The notes: generated by a model not told the origin, from the letters alone. Shown: positions 1-7,931, counted from the stretch's first letter. The stretch is 19,355 nt of DNA from GCA-2708415 sp964353185 (GCA_964353185.1 CAYGUV010000022.1:1-19355), one strand, 5' to 3'. A program made the numbers and translations.

Positions 1-1
1 A

Positions 2-1327
2 TTAAGGATTAATCGGGCTCCATGCGGGATCGGACCCGCCATTTGGCGTTTTTAATAAACGTTCATTATATCCTGTAAGATCAATGGTATAAACATTCGA
101 AACACGCCCCTGCCCCCCGCCTATTGGTTTTTCTTTGAAATAAGTCAACACACGACCATTGGGTGACCAACTAGGGCCTTCGACATGGAATGCTTTTGTA
201 ATTAAACGCTCTCCTGATCCATCTGGGCGAATAACACCTATATAAAATTGCCCCCCCACCATTTTAACAAAGGCAATTAAATCACCACGCGGTGACCATA
301 CGGGGTTCGCATAACGACCTTTACCAAAAGTAATTCTCTTTGCATTTCCACCATTGGAATCCATTACATAAAGCTGTTGCGTGCCACCACGATCAGATTC
401 AAAAACAATCTGACTTCCATTTGGGGAAAAAGACGGGGCAGTATCAATGCCCGAGCTGGTTGTTAATTGTCGCGATTGTTTTGAACGAATATCCAGTTCA
501 TAAATATCACTATTCCCATTTTTAGAGATGCTCATCACAACTTTTTTACCATCTGGGGCAAAACGGGGCGCAAATGTCATACCTGGGAAATTACCCAATA
601 ATTCCTGACGTCCTGTGTCAATATTATAAAGATATACTTTCGGCTTTCCCCCTTTATAAGAGGTATAAGTAATTTCTTGAGCAGTCGGTGAAAAGCGAGG
701 TGTTAAAACCAATTCGCCAGGCGGCGTTAAAAAACGATGATTTTGGGCGTCCTGATCCATGATAGCTAATCGCTTCACACGGTTTGTGGCACTACCACTT
801 TCTGCAATATAAACAATACGTGTGTCAAAATAGCCATCTTCACCTGTAATACGTTTATAAATTTCATCAGAAATAATATGGGCAATACGGCGCCAATTAT
901 CATCAGTCGTCATATAGGCCATACCAATCAATTGTTGTTGAGAAAAAACATCCCACAAACGAAATTCAACGCGCGTACGCCCATCCCCTGTTTTGGTAAC
1001 ATTTCCACTAACTAGAGCTTGAGCGTTAATCGCGCGCCATTCGCCAAATCTTGGGTCATCGTTGGCAATTGATTCTGGGCTTTGAATAAAACTGTTTGGA
1101 TTAAGCGGCTCAAACAAACCAGAATTTTGTAAATTTCGCGCAATAATTGCGGGTATATCTACCGCATACTTTGAAACAGAAGGATCAACCGCAGAAAATT
1201 TACTGACCGCTATTGGTAAGGCTTCTAATTTCCCTTGTGTAATATCAACCGTCAATTGCGCTTTGGCATGAGGCACAGATATTAGTAACAAGGCAAAAGC
1301 CGTGAATAAATTTATTACAAATCGCAT
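2..1327 (-). CDS. tolB: Tol-Pal system protein TolB, periplasmic beta-propeller
   Basis: TolB is the soluble periplasmic part of the Tol-Pal machine, which links the inner membrane TolQRA motor to the outer membrane lipoprotein Pal and helps the outer membrane constrict at division. The 441-residue protein is complete. Residues 1-23 look like a signal peptide: a basic start, a hydrophobic core, and an AKA-Q cleavage motif. An N-terminal alpha/beta domain follows, then WD40-like TolB blades with repeated 'PxFSPxGxxIxF' and 'PxWSPxG' motifs between about residues 205 and 440. The length is normal for the family. It is the last gene of the tolQRAB run seen here, 12 bases after tolA. A pal gene would be expected just beyond the left edge. 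Assignment is near certain. Confidence 0.97.
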   Translation of the reverse strand: MRFVINLFTAFALLLISVPHAKAQLTVDITQGKLEALPIAVSKFSAVDPSVSKYAVDIPAIIARNLQNSGLFEPLNPNSFIQSPESIANDDPRFGEWRAINAQALVSGNVTKTGDGRTRVEFRLWDVFSQQQLIGMAYMTTDDNWRRIAHIISDEIYKRITGEDGYFDTRIVYIAESGSATNRVKRLAIMDQDAQNHRFLTPPGELVLTPRFSPTAQEITYTSYKGGKPKVYLYNIDTGRQELLGNFPGMTFAPRFAPDGKKVVMSISKNGNSDIYELDIRSKQSRQLTTSSGIDTAPSFSPNGSQIVFESDRGGTQQLYVMDSNGGNAKRITFGKGRYANPVWSPRGDLIAFVKMVGGQFYIGVIRPDGSGERLITKAFHVEGPSWSPNGRVLTYFKEKPIGGGQGRVSNVYTIDLTGYNERLLKTPNGGSDPAWSPINP

Positions 1328-1339
1328 AGGGAAAATCCT

Positions 1340-2257
1340 TTAAAGTTGCGTTGAAGGGTTAAAGTTAAACGTTAAATCTTTCCATAGATTATACTTGTCT
1401 TCAGGTAAATCAAGCGTTTCACAATTTGGATGTTTAATAGCTCTCAAGGCCGTATCTGCGGCCGCACGATAAAAACTATCTTGCGTGTAACGCCACTGGT
1501 CCACAATACGCGCGCTTTGGACTGTTCGATCCGGGCGCACCTGTAAATTTATAGACACGGTAATATCTTCGGCATTACGCGCACCGGCCATTAAATTCCA
1601 ACATGATGCAAATTGTATGTTCAGTGCGCGCGCAATCATATCTATTTCTGTTGCGCTTAGTTTATCCGCAAATTGCGCGAGCGGTGATTCCTCTGGTGAT
1701 GCTTTTTCGTCACCATCTGGATTTTCCTCTCCAGTAGGTTTTTCATCTTGAAGGTTTTTTAAAACAGATAAAAAATCCTCTTCGGATACAGTTTTCTCTT
1801 CCTTATCTTCTTTAGGCTCTTCTTTTTTAGGAGGCTCAGGCTTTGGTTCTGGCTTTGCTTCCGCTAATTTTTCTTCTGGCGGTGGCGGAGTATCTGGCTC
1901 AGGCGGCTTTACATCTTCTTTTTTGGGTTCAGCAGGTTTTTCCATAGGTTTCACCTTCGGCGGTTCTTTTGCAGTAACCTTCGGTGGCGCCTTTATTTCT
2001 TCTTTAACCTTTGGGGGTGGCTCATCCTTTGGCTTAGGCTTCGCTTCCTGTGGTTTTTTATTTGTTGTTCTTATCTCGCTAATATCAACAACTTCTATTG
2101 AAATAGGCTGCGGTGGAATAACAATTGGTTTTTGAATAAATGGCAGCCCTACAACACCAAAAATGACAATACTTAAATGAAAAGCAGCAGAAAGAACCAA
2201 AGCAGTTTTCATACTTTTGGATATGCCTAATCTTTCTAAAATTGGTTCGCGACTCAT
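1340..2257 (-). CDS. tolA: Tol-Pal system protein TolA
   Basis: TolA is the inner membrane-anchored, periplasm-spanning partner of TolQR that transmits energy to TolB-Pal. In this 305-residue protein a short cytoplasmic start precedes a single hydrophobic segment at about residues 17-40, containing the 'AAFHLSI' motif typical of TolA. A long Pro/Lys/Glu-rich stalk covers about residues 60-160 ('EAKPKPKDEPPPKVKEE' type repeats). The C-terminal domain (about 200-305) carries a 'CWNLMAGARNAEDI' stretch and a second Cys near 'HPNCETLDL', as in TolA/TonB-like C-domains. The stalk is shorter than in E. coli TolA (about 420 residues), which is usual for alphaproteobacteria. It lies 28 bases after tolR and 12 before tolB in one operon. 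Confidence 0.93.
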   Translation of the reverse strand: MSREPILERLGISKSMKTALVLSAAFHLSIVIFGVVGLPFIQKPIVIPPQPISIEVVDISEIRTTNKKPQEAKPKPKDEPPPKVKEEIKAPPKVTAKEPPKVKPMEKPAEPKKEDVKPPEPDTPPPPEEKLAEAKPEPKPEPPKKEEPKEDKEEKTVSEEDFLSVLKNLQDEKPTGEENPDGDEKASPEESPLAQFADKLSATEIDMIARALNIQFASCWNLMAGARNAEDITVSINLQVRPDRTVQSARIVDQWRYTQDSFYRAAADTALRAIKHPNCETLDLPEDKYNLWKDLTFNFNPSTQL

Positions 2258-2285
2258 AAAATTAATTTAATCATAATTTATGGCA

Positions 2286-2714
2286 CTAGTTAGACGCATT
2301 TGAGACAAGCGCCACTTTTCGAAAGCCAGCCCCATTGATAGCCCCTAATATAGACATAACATCCCCGTAATCCATCCCTTTGTCCGCACGAATGTAAATG
2401 CGTCGGTCTGGGTCATTATTTGTCATGGAATTTAATAGAACGACCAAACGCTCTTCCTTGACTTCTGTTTCACCAACGTAAATGACGCCATTTTTCTCAA
2501 TGCTAACTTCTAAAGGTTTATTGTCCTCGTCCGATAATGCTTTTGCGGCACTATCAGGTAAATCAATCGGTACGCCCGACGTTAACAAAGGCGCGGCGAC
2601 CATAAAAACAATGAGTAACACCAACATAACATCAACAAAGGGAGTTACGTTAATTTCAGACATTGCACGGTTACGTCTACTACCCCCGCCTCTTTTATTT
2701 AAACTAGCGCCCAT
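2286..2714 (-). CDS. tolR: Tol-Pal system protein TolR (ExbD family)
   Basis: TolR is the proton-channel partner of TolQ in the inner membrane. The 142-residue protein has a basic, glycine-rich cytoplasmic start. One transmembrane helix spans about residues 22-44, with the ExbD/TolR signature 'INVTPFVDVMLVLLIVFM'; Asp28 in it matches the proton-carrying Asp of the family. A periplasmic domain follows, with a 'RIYIRADKGMDYGDVMSIL' region. The length matches the family. It starts 4 bases after the tolQ stop, consistent with coupled translation. Confidence 0.96.
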   Translation of the reverse strand: MGASLNKRGGGSRRNRAMSEINVTPFVDVMLVLLIVFMVAAPLLTSGVPIDLPDSAAKALSDEDNKPLEVSIEKNGVIYVGETEVKEERLVVLLNSMTNNDPDRRIYIRADKGMDYGDVMSILGAINGAGFRKVALVSNASN

Positions 2715-2718
2715 TTTC

Positions 2719-3483
2719 TTAGACCCCTATCTTTTTGCCTGAGCGTGAATCTTGTGCCTCTAAATGCCGAGAAAGAATTGCCGTAAACTCATTTGCAAAC
2801 GCTTCTAAACGGTTATTATAACGGTCTAATTTATTTCCATACCCGTTATAGGCAACTACCGCAGGGATAGCAGCCACTAGGCCCAATGCAGTAGCAAATA
2901 ATGCCTCCGCAATACCGGGCGCTACGACGGCCAAGGATGTATTGTTACTTTGCGCAATAGCAGTAAAGGAATTCATAATTCCCCATACTGTTCCAAAAAG
3001 CCCAATAAATGGTGCTGTTGACCCGACCGTTGCCAGAAAAGTCATGCCGCGTTCCAATCGTTGCATCTCACGGCCGATGGTTACATTCATCGCACGCTCG
3101 ACCCTTTGACGTAAGCCCGCTTTAAGTTCTTCTTTATCAGGGACTCCATTTTGAACTGTGTTTTGCCATTCTTCCATACCAGATGAAAATGTTTTCAACA
3201 TGGGGTCATGCGGGCTCTTTTTAATCCTTTGATATAATTTATCAAGAGGTTCGCCAGACCAAAAAGCATCCTCAAATTTGCGGGCTCTTTTTTTCAATTT
3301 GGATAAAATAGTTTTTTTCTCAAAAATAATTGCCCAACACCAAACAGATGAAAATATTAATAACAACATGACCGCTTTCACAATAATATCTGCCTGCATG
3401 AACAATCCAAGCATGCTCATATCATGGGAAACAGACCCGCCTAAATCGGCCATTTCTACTGCTCTATCTGGTATTTCTTCCAT
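2719..3483 (-). CDS. tolQ: Tol-Pal system protein TolQ (MotA/ExbB family)
   Basis: TolQ forms the stator-like proton channel with TolR that powers Tol-Pal. The protein is 254 residues. The first hydrophobic helix is at about residues 30-53 ('VKAVMLLLIFSSVWCWAII'). A cytoplasmic loop holds conserved 'MNVTIGREMQRLERGM' residues. Two more helices follow, at about 147-176 ('TVGSTAPFIGLFGTVWGIM') and 186-212 ('APGIAEALFATALGLVAAI'); these are the MotA/TolQ/ExbB core motifs. The chosen ATG is 10 bases after the ybgC stop. An alternative Met at residue 11 cannot be excluded. Confidence 0.96.
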   Translation of the reverse strand: MEEIPDRAVEMADLGGSVSHDMSMLGLFMQADIIVKAVMLLLIFSSVWCWAIIFEKKTILSKLKKRARKFEDAFWSGEPLDKLYQRIKKSPHDPMLKTFSSGMEEWQNTVQNGVPDKEELKAGLRQRVERAMNVTIGREMQRLERGMTFLATVGSTAPFIGLFGTVWGIMNSFTAIAQSNNTSLAVVAPGIAEALFATALGLVAAIPAVVAYNGYGNKLDRYNNRLEAFANEFTAILSRHLEAQDSRSGKKIGV

Positions 3484-3493
3484 TATTCTCTCT

Positions 3494-3901
3494 CTAATTA
3501 TCTAATTTAAAATCATTAAACTTTTTACGAAGTGCGTCTGGTATTCGGGCTGGCTTTCCATCCATACCCATACAAACCAATGTAATATCCATTGTAAATG
3601 CGACCTTATTTTGGCAAAGAATGTTTTGTTCCATTAAAAATGATGTATTTTTCATTTCCTTAACAGTTGTTTCTACTGTCAATAAATCATCCAACTTCAC
3701 CATCCTAAGAAAATCACAATCAATATGGCGTACTACAAAGCCTACTTTAAGTTTCTCAAGCGTTTCAGACGCGGGATAGCCAATATCACGAAGCATTTCT
3801 GAACGGCCGCGCTCACAAAAACTAATAAAGTTTGCATGATACATAATGCCTACCGCATCAGTATCTTCGTAATAAACGCGATAATCAACTTGATGTTTCA
3901 T
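3494..3901 (-). CDS. ybgC: YbgC-type hotdog acyl-CoA thioesterase
   Basis: This is a 4-hydroxybenzoyl-CoA thioesterase-like hotdog protein, the usual first gene of tol-pal operons. The 135-residue length is normal. The family active-site stretch is visible at residues 11-25 (YEDTDAVGIMYHANF): Asp15 is the likely catalytic residue, followed by Gly18 and the Tyr21-His22 pair. A 'CERGRSEMLRDIG' helix follows, as in E. coli YbgC, which hydrolyses short-chain acyl-CoAs. The start lies 2 bases after the stop of the upstream YgjV-like gene, so the two are co-transcribed and probably coupled. Confidence 0.95.
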   Translation of the reverse strand: MKHQVDYRVYYEDTDAVGIMYHANFISFCERGRSEMLRDIGYPASETLEKLKVGFVVRHIDCDFLRMVKLDDLLTVETTVKEMKNTSFLMEQNILCQNKVAFTMDITLVCMGMDGKPARIPDALRKKFNDFKLDN

Positions 3902-3903
3902 TT

Positions 3904-4416
3904 TTATAATTTTTCTATTTTTCTAAGGATTATAATTTTTCTAATATTTAAAATTTGAGTGAATGACTCAGTAATAACGCCACCTATAGATTTGTATATT
4001 ATGTCATAAGTTAACCAAGAAAAAGACGAAAAGGATATTAATACGCGCATTTTAATACCTGAAAACAAAAAGAGAGCAATAGTACTTACAATCCCCGAAA
4101 ATACTGGAAGTAAATCGTAGATATATTCATACCTATAAAAACCAACAATTAAATAGGTGATAATAAATCCACAAATTAGAAATTTATTGCCATATAAAAA
4201 TAAAGACAAAAGATTTCTCAGCGCATTTATTGCGACGGCAAATGCCCCCACATAGGCCCCAATTAAGAAAAAATGTAAGCTAAATAAACAACAACCAACA
4301 GTAAGGGCAATTTTCAAATGATTATCTTTTGTAAAACAAACAGATGAAATTATCCCAAGGCTTGCCAAAATACCAATCCCTTGCGCGATTATTTGATAGG
4401 GAGATAAATCGATCAC
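3904..4416 (-). CDS. YgjV-family inner membrane protein (second copy)
   Basis: This is a 170-residue polytopic membrane protein of unknown function resembling E. coli YgjV (Imp-YgjV family). Diagnostic stretches are an 'AQGIGILASLGIISS' first helix, 'LFSLHFFLIGAYVGAFAVAIN' (family 'xHFFLLGxxxAGxxxxxN'), 'LLPVFSGIVSTIALFLFSG' and a 'SIGGVITESF' region before the last helix. I choose the GTG at 4416 because it overlaps the upstream stop as GTGA and leaves a protein of the same length as its neighbour. Earlier in-frame ATG codons would overlap the neighbour by more than 100 bases. It is a tandem paralogue of the gene at 4413-5080. Base composition is AT-richer than the adjacent Tol genes. Confidence 0.8.
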   Translation of the reverse strand: MIDLSPYQIIAQGIGILASLGIISSVCFTKDNHLKIALTVGCCLFSLHFFLIGAYVGAFAVAINALRNLLSLFLYGNKFLICGFIITYLIVGFYRYEYIYDLLPVFSGIVSTIALFLFSGIKMRVLISFSSFSWLTYDIIYKSIGGVITESFTQILNIRKIIILRKIEKL

Positions 4417-5080
4417 TTTGATAAATCCTTCTGTATTCTGTAGATAGTTGTCAGATTGACTGTTGTTAAGACAATTTGCGTTATTACAACGCCCAAAGAC
4501 CCTATTAACAAACCATAAACCAACCAACAAGTTGTGGCAGCAATGCAAACAGCGCGAAATTGGATCCCGCTAAAATAATACATGGCAATACACCCAATAA
4601 TGGGAGCCAGAATAGCCAGTGTATCAATAGTTTCTTCGAAAGTAGCAAAGCCAATAAGTAAATATAATGATACAAAAACCCAGCAAATAAGACCGCTACC
4701 ATGAAATTGGATAGAGAGCCAGACACGTAAAATATTAACAATAGTAACGGCCATTGCGCTTATAGCCCCTAACAAAAAGAAATGAAGGGCAAAAAGAATA
4801 GATCCTCCCATTGTAATTCTTTTTGTTGTCACATCANNNNNNNNNNNNNNNNNNNNNNNNNNNNNNNNNNNNNNNNNNNNNNNNNNNNNNNNNNNNNNNN
4901 NNNNNNNNNNNNNNNNNNNNNNNNNNNNNNNNNNNNATGAAGGGCAAAAAGAATAGATCCTCCCATTGTAATTCTTTTTGTTGTCACATCATTTTTGACG
5001 CCATAAGCACAAATTACAAATAAGCTGGCAATAATGCCTATTGCTTGACTTAGGAAGTCAAATGTAATCATGTGCATCAT
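4413..5080 (-). CDS. YgjV-family inner membrane protein (first copy, interrupted by scaffold gap)
   Basis: The gene is split by the 100-N gap. Its 5' part (5080 to 4937, 48 codons) starts with an ATG that overlaps the ruvB stop as ATGA. It encodes 'SQAIGIIASLFVICAYG', followed by a segment ending in 'GGSILFALH'. The 3' part (4836 to 4413) repeats the last 55 bases and continues in the same frame with 'FFLLGAISAMAVTIVNIL', then 'ILAPIIGCIAMYYFSG' and 'GSLGVVITQ'. If the two identical 55-base ends are merged, a continuous 170-residue YgjV-like protein results, the same length as the next gene. As written, the gap shifts frame, but this is an assembly artefact rather than a mutation. Function is unknown. 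An alternative start is the ATG at 5071. Confidence 0.72.
4837..4936. other. Scaffold gap of 100 N flanked by a 55-base duplicated contig end
   Basis: Exactly 100 N separate two identical 55-base stretches, 4782-4836 and 4937-4991, in direct orientation. Identical contig ends of assembler k-mer length joined by a default-size gap are a common artefact. Collapsing the two copies into one restores an uninterrupted YgjV-like reading frame, which supports a true gap length of about minus 55, with no missing sequence. Any frame reading through the N block is meaningless. Confidence 0.9.
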
Positions 5081-6114
5081 TCATCAAACAAAGTATTTGC
5101 TTGAATTTTCTTTGGTGCTAACCCCAAATATTTATAGCCCTTCTCGCTCATGCATCGACCGCGTGGTGTGCGTTGAATATATCCTTGTTGAACTAAATAT
5201 GGCTCTATCACATCTTCGACTACATCGCGTTGTTCTGATAATACCGCCGCAATTGTTTCCACCCCTACTGGGCCACCACCATAATTTTCGATGATGCAGG
5301 CCATATACCGCCTATCCATACTATCTAAGCCTTGCGCATCCACATCCATGCGTTGCATGGCAATATCGCACATTTTTGCATCCACCTTATCTTTGCCAGC
5401 AACTTGGGCAAAGTCACGAACACGGCGCGTAAGGCGCCCTGCAATACGGGGCGTACCACGTGAGCGTTTTGCAATTTCTGCCGCACCATCGTCCGTTAAA
5501 TCCATCCCTAAAATTCTACCAGAGCGTTTAACAATTAACGCTAATTCTTCAACGCTATAAAATTCAAGCCTAAGGGGAATACCAAACCTGTCGCGCAACG
5601 GATTGGTTAACAAACCACTTCGCGTGGTTGCACCAATAAGTGTAAAGGGCGGTAAATCAATTTGTACCGAACGCGCTGCTGGTCCCTCCCCAATGATTAG
5701 ATCAAGCTTATGATCCTCCATTGCAGGATAAAGAATTTCTTCCACTTGCGAATTAAGACGGTGAATCTCATCAATAAATAAAACATCATGCGGCTGCAAA
5801 TTCGTTAGAATGGCCGCTAAATCCCCCGCCTTACTAATCACCGGGCCAGAGGTTGCACGAAAACCAACGCCCATTTCCTTTGCAATAATTTGTGCCAACG
5901 TTGTTTTCCCCAACCCAGGCGGGCCAAACAGTAAAACATGATCCATAGAATCTTGCCGCACTTTTGCAGCCTCAATATAGACTTTCAAATTCTCACGTAG
6001 TTCTGGCTGACCAATAAACTCATCCAGAATTAAAGGGCGCAATGGGTTCTCTAATGTTTGTTCCCTCTCATGAGGGGCCGCATCTAAATTCTGATTTTTT
6101 ACGGCCTCACTCAT
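5077..6114 (-). CDS. ruvB: Holliday junction branch migration helicase RuvB
   Basis: RuvB is the AAA+ ATPase that drives branch migration of Holliday junctions with RuvA. The 345-residue protein is full length. Walker A is GPPGLGKT at residues 64-71, Walker B is LFIDEIH at 112-118, and sensor 1 is 'IGATTRSG' at about 160-167. The C-terminal winged-helix domain has 'GGGPVGVETIAAVLSE' and the 'YIQRTPRGR' motif. Its ATG overlaps the ruvA stop (ATGA, 6111-6114), so the pair is translationally coupled. Its own stop overlaps the start of a YgjV-like gene, an unusual downstream partner, since ybgC-tolQ normally follows. Confidence 0.98.
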   Translation of the reverse strand: MSEAVKNQNLDAAPHEREQTLENPLRPLILDEFIGQPELRENLKVYIEAAKVRQDSMDHVLLFGPPGLGKTTLAQIIAKEMGVGFRATSGPVISKAGDLAAILTNLQPHDVLFIDEIHRLNSQVEEILYPAMEDHKLDLIIGEGPAARSVQIDLPPFTLIGATTRSGLLTNPLRDRFGIPLRLEFYSVEELALIVKRSGRILGMDLTDDGAAEIAKRSRGTPRIAGRLTRRVRDFAQVAGKDKVDAKMCDIAMQRMDVDAQGLDSMDRRYMACIIENYGGGPVGVETIAAVLSEQRDVVEDVIEPYLVQQGYIQRTPRGRCMSEKGYKYLGLAPKKIQANTLFDE

Positions 6115-6740
6115 AAGCTTAATTCCTTAAGCGCAAGCGTAATCATTTCTTGAACGTTTAAGTTATCATTATCCGCTTTTTGTTTTGCCAGTAAAACCGC
6201 GCTATACGCATCTGTGCGTTGATATCCTAAATTTACCAAGGCCGAGACAGCATCTTGTTCTGCACCGCCTAAATCATTTGTAGGTGCGGACGCACCTGCA
6301 GAAACTTGCACACCTTTCGGCTTTGCGGCCAAATCGATTTTACCTGCTTTATCTTTTAATTCCGTAATAATACGTGCTGCAATTTTGGGCCCAACTCCAT
6401 CGGCACGTTGTACGGCCGCTTTGTCCCCCGCGGCGATTGCAAAGCCTAATTGATCAGGTGGATTTACGGTTAAGATACTCATGGCTGCCTTGGCACCAAC
6501 ACCTTGCACACTTGTCAGCAATCGAAACCATTGTTGCTCAGCCGCATCAGGAAACCCAAATAAATGAAAGTGATCTTCACGCACGTGCGTATCAATTAAT
6601 AATGATAACGGCTCACCGACGCCTGTGTATTGGCTCAAAGTTTTGCTTGAACAAAACACCTGATATCCAACACCCTGTACATCAAGAATCAAAAATCCTT
6701 CATGTACACTATCCAATATTCCTGAAAGTTTACTAATCAT
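6111..6740 (-). CDS. ruvA: Holliday junction DNA-binding protein RuvA
   Basis: RuvA binds the four-way junction as a tetramer and loads RuvB rings. The 209-residue protein shows the OB-fold domain at residues 1-65, starting 'MISKLSGILDSV'. Two helix-hairpin-helix motifs follow, 'VQGVGAKAAMSIL' (about 78-90) and 'ADGVGPKIAARIITELK' (about 113-129). A flexible linker leads to domain III ('QDAVSALVNLGYQRTDA'), which contacts RuvB. An AAGGA ribosome binding site lies just before the ATG. In most alphaproteobacteria ruvC directly precedes ruvA; here an opposite-strand gene separates them, so ruvA needs its own promoter within 6741-6844. Confidence 0.97.
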   Translation of the reverse strand: MISKLSGILDSVHEGFLILDVQGVGYQVFCSSKTLSQYTGVGEPLSLLIDTHVREDHFHLFGFPDAAEQQWFRLLTSVQGVGAKAAMSILTVNPPDQLGFAIAAGDKAAVQRADGVGPKIAARIITELKDKAGKIDLAAKPKGVQVSAGASAPTNDLGGAEQDAVSALVNLGYQRTDAYSAVLLAKQKADNDNLNVQEMITLALKELSL

Positions 6741-6808
6741 AGAATCCTTATAATAAAGCCTTTTATTAATATGTTAAGCGGTCATTTAACATTAATAAAA
6801 AATAATTA

Positions 6809-6837
6809 TTGACATAACTTTATAATTTTAGTTTATA
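6809..6837 (+). promoter_or_regulatory. Predicted TTGACATAA-type promoter giving a leaderless transcript
   Basis: A -35 box TTGACA (6809-6814), followed by TAAC, is separated by exactly 17 bases from TTTATA (6832-6837). Only 7 bases lie between the -10 box and the ATG at 6845, so transcription should begin at or one base before the start codon. No ribosome binding site is present. The same layout precedes three other genes in this window. The promoter is predicted, not proven. Confidence 0.6.
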
Positions 6838-6844
6838 CAACTTT

Positions 6845-7363
6845 ATGCCACTAGATGATTTAATGAATACAGAAATTCCCCCTCTTACAACTTTATTTAC
6901 CACCCCAGGTAAAAGGTTTTCTGCTGTTTACCTTGCACCCCCAACGTGGGGACAGACATCTAACTACCTCGCCTTTAGTAATGATCAAGACGATCCTCGA
7001 GCCTTAAGATATATAAAAGAACAAGACCTTGGTACGACTTGCATTTTTGATCCACGCAGAGTAACTCTTCCTAAAGATTGTATCTCTATTAACATTTACG
7101 AAATCACAAAAGGTACTCTTATAACAAATTACATGTATGGTGACGTCATACCGCATATGGAAGGTGCCAATATAGAGGTTCAAACTGCCCTAAATAATGG
7201 AATAGACCTTTATACAATGGGAGGAAATCCCTATGTAAAAAGAGAGTGTGGCGTCGCACAAATTTCTAATAAAACAGAGCTTGTATTACATCCAGATACC
7301 AGAGAAATTATTTGGACACCCCAAAAAGGTATTATCTCAAAGCCAAAAGCGCCAAATCCATAA
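6845..7363 (+). CDS. Hypothetical protein inserted between ruvA and ruvC
   Basis: I do not recognise this 172-residue protein. It has no clear signal peptide or transmembrane helix and looks like a soluble globular protein. It is rich in Thr, Pro and Asn, with stretches such as 'VYLAPPTWGQTSNYLAF', 'CIFDPRRVTLPKDC' (two Cys 13 residues apart) and 'NPYVKRECGVAQ'. It ends in a Lys/Pro-rich tail. The gene runs against the surrounding ruv genes and stops only 4 bases before the convergent end of ruvC. Its ATG follows a predicted promoter with no room for a ribosome binding site; a second Met at residue 7 also lacks one. It is an intact open frame with sensible composition, so probably a real, narrowly distributed gene. 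Confidence 0.7.
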   Translation: MPLDDLMNTEIPPLTTLFTTPGKRFSAVYLAPPTWGQTSNYLAFSNDQDDPRALRYIKEQDLGTTCIFDPRRVTLPKDCISINIYEITKGTLITNYMYGDVIPHMEGANIEVQTALNNGIDLYTMGGNPYVKRECGVAQISNKTELVLHPDTREIIWTPQKGIISKPKAPNP

Positions 7364-7367
7364 ATAA

Positions 7368-7877
7368 TTATCGTGCCGCCCCCGCCATAACGCCGCCAAA
7401 TTTTTGTTTTGAACTGGCATGATGCGCGTGACAGATGGCAACCGCAAGGGCGTCTGCTTCATCTTCACCAATCTCTCCACAGGCCGGCAACAACGTTCGT
7501 ATCATCATCCCAACTTGATCTTTACCAGCTTTCCCTGCCCCAACGACTGATTTTTTGACCAAATTCGCGGGATACTCCCCCACAATTAATCCCAATCGGG
7601 CAGGCACAACCATTGCCACACCGCGCGCCGCCCCTAATTTAAGGGACGATGCGGCATTTGTATTGACAAAAGTTTCTTCAATTGCGGCCTGCTCAGGTGA
7701 ATATTGCTCAATAATGTCTAAAACCCCCGCATCAATTTGCGCCAGTCGCTCAGGCAAGCTCAACTTCGCAGTCGTCTTAACCAACCCACAGGCCACAAAA
7801 GACAAGCGGTGACCTTCGGAGTCAATAATCCCCCACCCCATTTTTTGTAACCCTGGATCTATGCCTAAAATTCTCAT
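7368..7877 (-). CDS. ruvC: Crossover junction endodeoxyribonuclease RuvC
   Basis: RuvC resolves Holliday junctions by paired nicks after RuvAB branch migration. The 169-residue protein keeps the four acidic metal ligands: Asp7 in 'GIDPGL', Glu67 in 'AAIEETFVN', and Asp139 and Asp142 in 'EDEADALAVAICHAHH'. The length is normal. No Shine-Dalgarno sequence is obvious before the ATG. Instead an AT-rich inverted repeat ends 3 bases upstream. It follows yebC by 54 bases and is cut off from ruvAB by the opposed gene at 6845-7363. Confidence 0.97.
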   Translation of the reverse strand: MRILGIDPGLQKMGWGIIDSEGHRLSFVACGLVKTTAKLSLPERLAQIDAGVLDIIEQYSPEQAAIEETFVNTNAASSLKLGAARGVAMVVPARLGLIVGEYPANLVKKSVVGAGKAGKDQVGMMIRTLLPACGEIGEDEADALAVAICHAHHASSKQKFGGVMAGAAR

Positions 7878-7880
7878 GAT

Positions 7881-7923
7881 TTAATTAAAGCACAAAAGGT
7901 GAACATATAATAGCTTTAATTAA
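7881..7923. repeat. 11-bp perfect inverted repeat in the yebC-ruvC spacer
   Basis: TTAATTAAAGC at 7881-7891 is mirrored by GCTTTAATTAA at 7913-7923, with a 21-base loop. It fills most of the 54-base gap between yebC and ruvC and ends 3 bases before the ruvC start codon. It could form an RNA hairpin that occludes ruvC initiation, or serve as a DNA-binding palindrome. Being AT-rich and lacking a clean downstream U-tract, it is not a typical terminator. Confidence 0.6.
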
Positions 7924-7931
7924 GTAGGTAA

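Noticed and set aside
1800..2060. Repetitive Lys/Pro/Glu coding stretch as a repeat element
   Set aside because: It is the normal low-complexity stalk of TolA.
4416..4548. N-terminal extension of the second YgjV-like gene to an ATG at 4548
   Set aside because: The extra 44 residues are Asn/Cys-rich and overlap the first YgjV gene in another frame; the GTG at 4416 gives a normal family length.
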